DNA of 64,000 nt from Mrakia gelida (taxonomy: Eukaryota > Basidiomycota > Tremellomycetes > Cystofilobasidiales > Mrakiaceae). Under the pieces are notes generated by a model, which ran no database searches, was not told the origin of the DNA, and saw only the letters and a program-made list of their open reading frames with translations. Below are positions 56,118 to 64,000 of the stretch, one piece after another. Location: the NCBI GenBank assembly GCA_024345305.1, contig BRON01000010.1, positions 558,001 to 622,000 on the forward strand, in the 5' to 3' direction. Made by a program: the position numbers and the translations under genes. Numbering within the stretch: position 1 is the stretch's first letter; every line of letters starts with the position of its first letter.

Positions 56118-57989
56118 ATGTCCACCACCCGTCGAACAACCCGCCTAAACGGCTCAGCAGCAGCTCCCTTCGTCCCCTCAACCTCAACGAACGGACACGC
56201 CAACGGTTCCTCCTCCTCGAGCAGCTCGTCGACGAATGAGGTCCGAACGAAAGGGAAAGCGACCGTGGATGGAAAGAAGAAGACCTTCTGGGAGGAGTAC
56301 GAGGTGCCGAGGAAGGCTTTGCATGCTAGTATAGGTCAGTCTGCTCCTTCTTTTTCGAAGGCTGGCTGGGATTGGGGTTGGAAAGGCAAGGCAAGAGGAA
56401 GGAAGGAGCGAGGGAGGAGAGGAGGAAGGTTGGTCTTGTGCGTGCGTGTTTCTGGATGAGATCCAGCCGAGGATGCACATATTAGCTTCCTCGGGTGTCC
56501 TAGGCATGCCCTCTCGAGGACTCGCCGTCTCTCGAGGCTCTCTACAAGCTCTAAAGCAGAGAGCAAGGAAAGAGCGAGAGCTGTTTGGCCCTCGAGCTCG
56601 CTCTTCTCTTTTTTACCCTCCTTCCTCCCCTCTCCTCGTCACTGCTCGAACGTCATTCCTCTCATCTCTCCTTCCTCTCAGGCCTCTTTGCTGCACTGGA
56701 AGCTAACCCTGGGCCTCCTTTCATCCCTTGTGCGTCTCAGGTTTCGTTGTTCTCGCGTTGAACAAGCTTGATCCTCCGACTCTCAAACCCCTCATCATCT
56801 TCCTCTCCGTTGGGCTGGTGACATGCCTCTTGGTCGATGCTCTGCGGTTAAACGTTCCTGCGTGTGAGAAGTGAGTACTTCTATCTGCTCTCTGGCCGTT
56901 AGTCTGGTTGGGTTACTTGCTGTGAGGAGGGAGGGCGGTGCGAGGGGACGGAGGGAGGACGAGGGTGACGTCGTGCTCGAGGTCGAAGGAAGGACGTCGG
57001 AGAGCTCGTTCTCGAGCGAGACTCCTACTCTCAAGATGCTTGGAGACTCTTCAGGAGACTCAGACGCGGATGGGAAGACCGGGAATGCTGGATGGGAGCA
57101 GCTTCGCACAACTGCTGGATTGGAAGGGACGCGAGCTCGAGCTGACTTTCGTTTTCCTCCCTCCCTCTTCGCAGGTTGTTCGAGAAGGCTATGGGTCCGC
57201 TGATGAGGGACGAGGAGAAGGTGAGCCGCTACTCTCTACCTACGTAGTACACGATACACGAGCTGACCTGTTCTTGATCACCCTTGCAGAAAAAAATCAA
57301 CGGTTCGTCGAGCTCATCCTCTTGTCTTCCTCCCTCGGACGCGTCGACTGATCACTCTCCTCTCTTTTCCTTCAGGAATCAACTGGTACCTGATGGGAGT
57401 GATCTTCGTTCTCACTTTCTACCCTCGAGACGTCGCCGTTCTCTCCATCCTCAGTGAGCCTCCAACCGTCCTCTCTTCTCGCGGTTCTCCTTTGCTGACC
57501 TTCGACCTCCCTCCCAGTCCTCTCTTGGGCCGACACCGCCGCCTCGTCCTTCGGACGACTCTGCTCCGCCTTCCGATACAACCCTCGACTTCCTCGTCGT
57601 GTGTTCTTCGGCCTCATCCCTTTCTCGTCGTCGAAGTCGCTCGCTGGCTTCCTCGCCGCCTGGGCGACAGGTTTCGTCGTTGCCGTCGGCTACTACGGAG
57701 GAGGACCTGGAGGAGGAGTGAGCAGAGGAGGACACGTTGACTGGAGAGTGCTGGAGTGGAAGCGAGGAGTCTTCGTGACAGGACAGATGGTCGGAATGGT
57801 CGCTGCTGTGACGGAAGCTCTCGGTGAGTCTCGCGTTCTGCGTTTTGTTCTGCGCTCGAGAGAGCCCTAACTCACCTTCTCGCCCTCTTCTTCACAGACG
57901 TCGGATCCCTGGACGACAACCTCACCCTCCCCATCGTCAGCGGAGGACTCGTCTGGGCCTTCCTCGCCTTCTCCTCGAGCTACCTCTAA
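56118..57989 (+). CDS. DGK1: CTP-dependent diacylglycerol kinase (Dgk1/Hsd1 family)
   Basis: A Ser/Thr-rich N terminus (MSTTRRTTRLNGSAAAPFVP) precedes the family signature FWEEYEVPRKALHASIG and the first span GFVVLALNKLDPPTLKPLII. Then LSVGLVTCLLVDALRLNVP, LFEKAMGPLMRDEEKKKING, INWYLMGVIFVLTFYPRDVA, LSILILSWADTAASSFGRL, FGLIPFSSSKSLAGFLAAW, ATGFVVAVGYYGG and DNLTLPIVSGGLVWAFLAF. The WADTAASSFGRLxG-like segment and the following KSLAGF match the CTP-transferase-like fold of Dgk1. It makes phosphatidate from diacylglycerol and CTP at the ER/nuclear membrane. Two features are odd: the first intron (56335-56740) is 406 nt, several times the usual size, and a 13-nt exon (57290-57302) encodes KKIN. 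The stop TAA is at 57987-57989. Confidence 0.92.
56537..56564. ncRNA. Hairpin inside the long DGK1 intron (possible intronic RNA)
   Basis: GCTCTCT (56537-56543) and AGAGAGC (56558-56564) form a seven-base-pair stem with a 14-base loop, inside an intron of 406 nt that is far longer than its neighbours. It could be part of an intron-hosted RNA such as a snoRNA. I find no convincing C/D or H/ACA boxes, so this is a weak candidate only. Confidence 0.15.
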
Positions 57990-58800
57990 ATCCTCAGCCC
58001 TCCGACTCTCGACCCCCCCACCCACCTTCCACCCTTCGCCTAATCGACCTCTCCCGCTCTGCATCTCATCCTCAGGAATCCCAGTCTCTGCTGCTACCTA
58101 CCTACCTACCTACTTAGACACGCTTCTGCTCTCTTCCTTCCCTTTCTCTCACATCAAGTCTTAACGATACCAGGGAGCTCAACGATCCCCCACGAACCCA
58201 ACGGTTTCTCTCTTTCTTTCTTCCCCTTCTTTCGTTTCGTTTCTTCGCGCGCGTTATGCACTGGTGGATCCTTCTCAATAGTCGTTTGCCTTCTCATGGG
58301 GATCTATCAGATCTGTTCAACTCAGAAGTCGTTGGTGGAGAGACGGTCGGAATGCGACGAGAGCTCGAGTTCTGTCTCTTTCTCTGCAGCTTCAAGCTTT
58401 TCAAAGCGAACTGTTATATCGCACCTTAGTATCAGAACTTCGTCGCCGTCGTTCGGGGTTGCTATCGCAGCCGTCGAGCGTCAGAGCTCGCCAGCGAGGG
58501 CGGAGCACGACGCGTCTTCGGGCTCAAAACTTGAAGAGCGAAACCCTCGCCCAAGGGAACTGAAAGTTTCTGCTCGGGACGGGTCAGCACCAGAAGCTCA
58601 ACCTGGTCCCTGACCTAGAAGGAAGACGGCCGACGATGGTTGGAACCTAAATAAAAAGAACGAACGTGAACTGAGGAGGGAGCGAGGGAACGTGTTTGAA
58701 CGCAACGACTCAACCTTCCGAGGTCCTTGGTTTCGCTCTCAGCCCTCTCACCACCCATCATCCACTCAACCCAGCCTCAACCCAACCCACTCCTCTCATC
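57990..58800. other. Spacer between the DGK1-like and GDPD genes
   Basis: 811 bases. The left part has four tandem CTAC repeats near 58096-58114 (TACCTACCTACCTAC) and T/C-rich sequence suited to a 3' untranslated region. A GACGCGTC lies at 58509. The last 100 bases are a pyrimidine-rich leader. No gene is recognised. Confidence 0.5.
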
Positions 58801-60793
58801 ATGACTGTCAAACCTTTCCCTCAAGTGTGGGGACATCGAGGTGAGCTTCAGTCAGCCTTCTTATCGTCGAGCTCAGCTTGTTCCTCGTCGTCCCGAGCTC
58901 ACCTCCTCCTTCTCATCCCCTGTGTTGTCCGTTCTTCGCCCTTCTCCAGGAGCTTCTGCCGAGTTTCGTTAGTTCATCATCCCTCCTGCCCTCCTCTCTC
59001 ACTCTCGAAGGATTTCACGAAGCTTTAGAAGCGGGAGGAGAGAAGGAACGAGCCCACTGACCTCTCGACCTCGGCTGTCCCCCTTCCCTCTCCTTAAGCG
59101 GAGAACACGATATCTTCCTTCATCGCGGCCATCAAGGAGGGAGCTCACGGTATAGAATCTGGTAAGTCCTGCCTCTTCTCTCCCTTCTGGATGGATTCGT
59201 TTGAGCTGGGGAACAAATTTGGAAGGGAGGAGGACCAGCCGGAGAGAAGGGGTCCCGTCGAGTCGAGTCAAGCTGACGTTCGACTCCTTTCCTTCTCTTT
59301 CCCTCAGATGTTCACCTCACCAAGGACGGTCGAATTCTCCTCTTCCACGATCAGAGACTAGACAGGACGTCCACAGGAACTGGGCTCATCGGAGAGCAAA
59401 ACTGGCACGGAGGCATGGAGTGAGTATGAGAACAAGAGGAGCGTCATGAAGGGAAGGAGGAACGAGGGGCAGCTCGAACAACGAGAGAGCTGATCAGTCT
59501 TGCTCTTGCTCGTCTTCGCCAGGCATGTTCGAACGAAGCAAGCCCCTATACAGCCTATACCTCTTCTCGAGGAGATGTTGGATCTCATGATGGTGGTGAG
59601 TTCGTTCAGCATGGAGGAGGTTCGACGGTGGTTATTTCTGAGCTCGCGAACCGAGAGACTGATCTTTCCTCCTTCCGCATGTTTTCGTCGCGAGTAGCCT
59701 GGGAACGAGCACGTCAAGTTCAACATCGACATCAAGGTCACCTCGGATCCCGCCAAGATCTTCCCCGTGATGGCTGAGATCATCGAGTGAGTTCAGTTCG
59801 AACGCGTCGTCTCTTTTTCCATCCTCCTTCCTTCCCTTTCTCCTCGTCCTGACGCCTTCGCCCTTTTGTATATGCTCTTCACCAGTCGCTATCCCTCTTC
59901 CCTGAAACCTCGTCTCATCCTCGGTCTCTGGCACCCTTCCTTCATCCTCCCTTCCCTCATCCACCTCCCCAGTCCCATCCTTCGATACCACATCGGAGCG
60001 TCGATCGAGTTCGCTCGAACCCATTTCTGGAACTACGTCGACGGGTTCTCGATGCTGTTCGACTGCTTGGTGGATAGGAGGGGGCAGAAGTTTATATCGG
60101 ATTGCGGGGCGGCTGGGAAGGCGTTGGGAGTTTGGTGAGTCTTCCGTTTCGTCGCGTAAGCGCGAGACGTCCACGACTCGAGAGCTGACTTTTCTCCTCG
60201 TTCTTCTACTCGGTTCCGTAGGACTGTGAACGACCCGAAGGAGATGGTGATGGCTGCTGAGTGGGGGATCACGGCGATCCTGACGGACAAGCCTCTTCTC
60301 TCGCTCGATCTCAAGTCGCGTCTCACCACACCGAAGGCTCGACTCACTTTGTTCCGTGAGCTTGGTCTGAACACGTGGCTTTTCTCTTGGTCGAATTGGA
60401 AGTGAGTGACTCTTCAGCATCTGTATGAAGTCTACACGAGCTGACCTCAATCCCTTCCTCGCAGATACTACTCGATAGCCCACGTTCGTCCACTCCCTCT
60501 CGCTTCTTTTTCGTCGTCCCCTCTTCTTTCTCTTCCCCAAAGCTGACTTTCCCTTCCACTCTTTCGCCTTGCAGAACATCCGAGCCAAAGAAGAACTCGA
60601 CGAGCTCATCCGAGACGGAGGACCCTTCGAGAACGTCGCTCCCCTCCCTCCTCCCGAAGCCCTCGTCGCCTACCTCGAACAACTCGCCCAGGAGAACAAG
60701 AAGGCGCAGGCTCCGGTTTCGCTCGTTCCAGACGTCAAGGAGATGGTCGTTGAGGACTCGATGGTGATGAGGACCGCTGGAGTTCGGGCTTGA
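58801..60793 (+). CDS. PGC1: Glycerophosphodiester phosphodiesterase, Pgc1-like
   Basis: The start ATG at 58801 gives MTVKPFPQVWGHRGASAEFP, containing the catalytic HRG with PEN, followed by GAHGIESDVHLTKDGRILLF HDQ (metal-binding E-x-D and second histidine) and LDRTSTGTG. HVKFNIDIKV supplies the later conserved stretch, and LGVWTVNDPKEMVMAAEWGI, TAILTDKPLLSLDL the last barrel strands. This is a complete GDPD TIM barrel. Yeast Pgc1 is a membrane-associated phospholipase C that degrades phosphatidylglycerol; the hydrophobic YYSIAHNIR-containing region after LFSWSNWKYY may reflect similar membrane association, which is inference. An 18-nt exon (58950-58967) encodes part of HRGASAEF. About 330-340 residues. 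The stop is at 60791-60793. A general glycerophosphodiesterase is the alternative. Confidence 0.88.
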
Positions 60794-61437
60794 TCATCTC
60801 TCTTTCCCTTTCGTCGTCTTAACTTCGTTCTCGCTTCCCTCCTTTCTTTTGCTTAGTTCCCGGCCCTCCCCTCCTCCTCCCTCTCTATATCTCGCTTGCC
60901 ATCGCATCCTTCATCACCTTTACGATCTCGTTACTATACCTCTATCTTTTGTAACCCTCGAGCTTGCTTGCTCCTCTCTTGATCCTCTTTGCTTTCCGTT
61001 TCGTTCTCGAGCACCCATGGACGCGTTTCGTTTCGATTCCTCTCTCCTCACGCCCAATCCACTTAGGTACAACCTCTACACCTCGCTTACCTCTTTATCT
61101 CTCTCTCCCTTGCTACTATCACCTTCGTACTTTTATCTCGCATCCCATTCCCCTGCTCTCTCGAACGACGTCGCGTCTCATCGCAAGTCACGACTTCGTC
61201 TCTTCCTTTCTCGTCCTCGTCCCAGGGAAGAAACCCAAAACCAGAGAAAGGCAACATAGTAGTCTAAACTTCTCTCTCGATCAACTCTAAACTAAACTCA
61301 ACTCCTCCATCCTCCTAACCAAGGCTGCTGTTTCAAGTAGACTACGGACCCATCTGTGCGCCTTTATCGCAAGCCAACTCCCTCTCTCACTCCTTCCAGC
61401 CCATCAACCACCACACAAAGGCGCCGATCCTCCACCC
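60794..61437. other. Convergent 3' regions of the GDPD gene and SSZ1
   Basis: 644 bases, pyrimidine-rich on the plus strand, with a TATATC element near 60886. Open frames here are compositionally biased and match nothing known to me. Confidence 0.5.
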
Positions 61438-63759
61438 TCAAGCCTTCACCGAAACCTTCTCAACCTTCTTCCTCTCCACCTGCGGCTTCTTCGCCTCTCC
61501 AGCCTCCTCCTCCCACCCCTTGACCTCCACGCCCTCCTCAGTCACGATGATCTCCAGCACGACGTTGGCTCCCTTGGTAGCCTTAACGGGGACCTTGATG
61601 GAAGTAAGGTAGGTGGTCGCCTTAAGCACAACGTGGCTCTCCTCCTCCGGCTCGTCCTCTCCATCGTCCGAGTCGTCCTCGTCCTTCGGAGGAGGAGCGA
61701 TCGTCTCAACCTCAATGGTCTCCTTCCCCTCCCAGACCTCAACTCCAACCTCAGTAGCTCCAGCCTCAACGGCGAGGGAGACCTGTCGTCGAGCAGGGAG
61801 GATGGTAGCCTCGGGAACGACGACGTAGAAGACGTCTCCTCCGGGGAGGACGATTCCAACGGGAGCAGCGGTGGTGGGGAGTTTGGTGGTCGGGTCGTGG
61901 AGGAGGTTGGAGAGGTCGATGAGACCGGTTTGGGAGTGGGCGAGCTGGGAGAGGTGGAGAGCCTGGAGAGCGCATCCGATGGAGATGGCTTGCGAGGGGT
62001 CGAGGTTGGTGGTGATGGGGGTGGATTCGGGGAAGAGGTAGGAGATGGATTTGGCGAGACCGGGGAGGAGGGAGGAGGATCCGGCGAGGAGGACCTGAAG
62101 ACGAACGAGAAAGGGAAGAAGGAGTCAGTTACGCGTCCGAAGAGAGTGTCAGTCGAACAGCGAGCGAGAAAGAGAGGAGGAGAGGAAAGAAGACGCGACC
62201 AAAAAACGCGAGAAACGAAGAGAAGAACTCACCTCGTCAATCTGAACGGGGTCGAGTCCACAGTCCTTGACGACGGCCTTGATCCTCTCTCCGATCTTCC
62301 TGTAGACGGCTCCGGCGAGTCCATCGAACCTCATTCGGTTGATCGAACCAGAGAGATCCATACCGTCCTTGAGGGACTCGACGGCGCAGGTGGCAGCTCC
62401 CGTGGAGGCGGAGAGGGATCGCTTGGTGTGCTCGACGGCGAGGAGGAGCTTGGTCTGAGCTCGGAGGTCGGCTTCGGGGGTGGAGGCGGTGATGGTGAGA
62501 GGGAGGGGGAGAGCGACCTTGGTCTTCTTGGTGAACTCCTTGGAGAAGTGGGAGAGGAGCTGGAGAGGGACGACGAGGCGACGAAGGGTCAGCGTTCGAG
62601 CGTTTCTCCATCTTTGTCGACAAAAAGAAGAGACTGATGTACTCACAACCTTGTCGAGCTCTCGTCCTCCGATGGTCTCGTCCCTGGCTCCTCCGAGATG
62701 AACGTACTCTCCAGCTCGAACGGCGACGACCTCAACCTCGACTCCAGTCTCTCCGACGTCAACGACGGCGACGATCTTGTCGGCCTTCTCCTCCTCCTCG
62801 GTAGCGTTGAAACCTCGCTCCTTCCTCTCCTCGACCAACCCAGCTCGGTATCCAACGAGAACGGCAGCGGACTCGTCGACGATCTGAAGGAGGTTGATTC
62901 CAGCGTCCCTGGCGGCCTGAGCGAGCGCGTCCCTCTGCTTGGTGTCGAACGAAGCAGGAGCGGCGATCACGCAACCATCGGTAGGAGCGGTTCCGAGGAA
63001 GTCGGTGGCGGACTGGAGGAGGGACTTGAGGAAGAGGGTGGTGACCTCAGGGACGGAGAGGACGAGCTCCTGGGGGGTGGGCTCGAGGTTGGCAGGGGTG
63101 TTGGCTCCGGAGGCGGCAGGAGTAGACTTGAGGGACTTCTTTCCTCCAGCGGCGGCCTTGGGAGTAGCGGAAGGAGGAGGGACGAGGATGTTGACCTTGT
63201 AACCCGGGAGGTCGGACTCAGGGACGGCGATGACCTGGGCTGAGGGGGTGAGGGAGAGGGAAGGGGTGGAAGGGACCTCGTTGAAGGTCTTTCCGAGCAG
63301 ATTCCGGAAACCAGTGATGGTGTTTTTGGAGTTCTTCACGAGCTGGGGCTTGGCTCCGTTTCCGATGTACTAACAAAGAGCAAGAAAAGGAAGGGAAAGT
63401 CAGCGAACGAGGACAAACGGTCGTCGAAGGAAAGTCGAGCTCTCGCTCCCTTCGTTCTTCTTCGACTGGCGACTCTGACGAGACTGGAAGGATACTCACG
63501 ATTTCCTCTCCGTTGTAAGAGATGGCACAGGCGATCTGACGCTCTCCCTCCTCGTTGGCGATGCACTCGGCGTGACCCTCCTCTGTGAGAAGCGAAATGA
63601 AAGGAAGGAAGGGGTCGCTGTCAGCTCTCTCTTTCTTTCGCTCTCCCTCTTCTTTCAAGCTCCCTCCTGCTCGCTTGATGTTTTGTACTCACTACCGATG
63701 ATGGAGATGGAGGCGAACGAGGATCCAAAGTTGATTCCAAAGATAGCGGGAACGGACAT
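61438..63759 (-). CDS. SSZ1: Atypical Hsp70 Ssz1 (ribosome-associated complex)
   Basis: About 590 residues. The ATPase domain opens MSVPAIFGINFGSSFASISI and IEEGHAECIANEEGERQIAC, where ordinary Hsp70s have GIDLGTT. It continues YIGNGAKPQLVKNSKNTITG, FRNLLGKTF, VIAAPASFDTKQRDALAQAA, NLLQIVDESAAVLVGYRAGL, VAVVDVGETGVEVEVVAVRA, GGRELDKVLLSHFSKEFTKK and EVLLAGSSSLLPGLAKSIS. The peptide-binding part is short and lacks a C-terminal lid, as in Ssz1. Ssz1 pairs with zuotin to stimulate Ssb chaperones at the ribosome exit tunnel. An Ala/Pro-rich insert (KSTPAASGANTPANLEPTPQ) lies in the ATPase region and an acidic loop (DEDDSDDGEDEPEEE) near the C terminus. The start is at 63757-63759 and the stop at 61438-61440. 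Confidence 0.95.
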
Positions 63760-63981
63760 TGTGAAGGGGGAGGGGAGGAGGAGAAGGTTGGAGGAGAACT
63801 GAAGGAGAGTAAAAATCGCGACGCTCCTTCCTTTCGTTTCGCCTCGCCCTCTCTCCTCCTCCCTTTCAGCTCTCAACCACTTCCTTCTCCTTTCCCTTCT
63901 TCCCCTCTCCCTTCTCCTTCCCTACCCTCCGGACCCCCATCTCCCCTCCCCTCCCCACCCACACTCGTTCATTCCTCCAAA

Positions 63982-64000
63982 ATGATGTTCCCCTTCGCCT
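63982..64000 (+). CDS. Start of a gene cut by the window edge
   Basis: An ATGATG at 63982 in good context (CCAAAATG) follows a pyrimidine-rich leader, 222 bp from the SSZ1 start in divergent orientation. Only MMFPFA is visible, so no function can be given. Confidence 0.45.

Noticed and set aside
58090..58120. CTAC short tandem repeat as a centromere or telomere trace
   Set aside because: Only about four units, inside a likely 3' untranslated region.

Overview
This window is eukaryotic nuclear DNA from a compact, GC-rich fungal genome, most likely a basidiomycete yeast of the Pucciniomycotina (Rhodotorula/Sporobolomyces type). The reasons are: almost every gene is broken by many short introns (about 55-120 nt) with GTGAGT/GTTCGT-like donors, a nearly invariant CTGAC branch site and a YAG acceptor; coding strands are C-rich; untranslated regions are short; and the gene set is fungal (SUP35, URB2, ARO7, YTP1, DGK1, SSZ1, mitochondrial aspartyl-tRNA synthetase). 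I see no transposon, CRISPR array, rRNA or convincing tRNA gene. Species assignment is inference.

Layout, left to right. 1-1912 (+): 3' part of a Kin82/Fpk1/nrc-2-type AGC kinase. 3079-3811 (-): TRAPPC2L/Tca17. 4153-9995 (+): Urb2/Npa2 ribosome biogenesis factor. 10817-13915 (-): heat-shock-factor-type DNA-binding protein rebuilt from many tiny exons. 15090-16726 (-): HAPSTR1 (C16orf72)-like protein. 16977-20469 (-): SUP35/eRF3 with a Gln/Gly/Tyr-rich N domain. 20990-22145 (-) and 22342-23388 (+): head-to-head pair of paralogous F-box-like proteins. 23933-25034 (-): cytidine deaminase. 25178-26037 (+): SelW-like Rdx protein. 26140-28980 (+): Zn2Cys6 regulator. 29548-33109 (-): sugar porter. 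33449-36996 (-): mitochondrial Asp-tRNA synthetase, head to head with 37213-39399 (+) nicotinate phosphoribosyltransferase. 40103-42354 (-): a third F-box-like protein, head to head with 42734-43868 (+) riboflavin kinase. 44923-47824 (+): Ytp1-family membrane protein. 48285-48976 (+): small hydrophilic protein. 49305-50833 (-): chorismate mutase. 51102-53864 (-): secretory-pathway beta-helix/coiled-coil/membrane-anchored protein, head to head with 54061-55726 (+) Rab geranylgeranyltransferase alpha. 56118-57989 (+): CTP-type diacylglycerol kinase. 58801-60793 (+): glycerophosphodiester phosphodiesterase. 61438-63759 (-): SSZ1, head to head with a gene entering the right edge at 63982.

These are mostly housekeeping genes with no single pathway. 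Loose themes are translation (SUP35, SSZ1, URB2, MSD1), vesicle traffic (TCA17, BET4, the flippase-type kinase), lipid turnover (DGK1, PGC1) and cofactor synthesis (NPT1, FMN1). Genes are often paired head to head over 140-380 bp. The most unusual signals are architectural: an HSF domain spread over eight exons of 10-47 nt with an apparent six-residue insertion before its recognition helix, several other microexons (8, 13 and 18 nt), start codons nearly isolated by introns, and a palindrome GACGCGTC that recurs about 21 times, mostly inside introns and sometimes touching the branch site. No clearly new multi-gene system is visible. The best single-gene novelty candidates are the beta-helix membrane protein and the HSF variant.

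All exon models were made by eye from splice signals and protein continuity. The HSF-type model (1821 nt) and the HAPSTR1-like model (1383 nt) both come out divisible by three.
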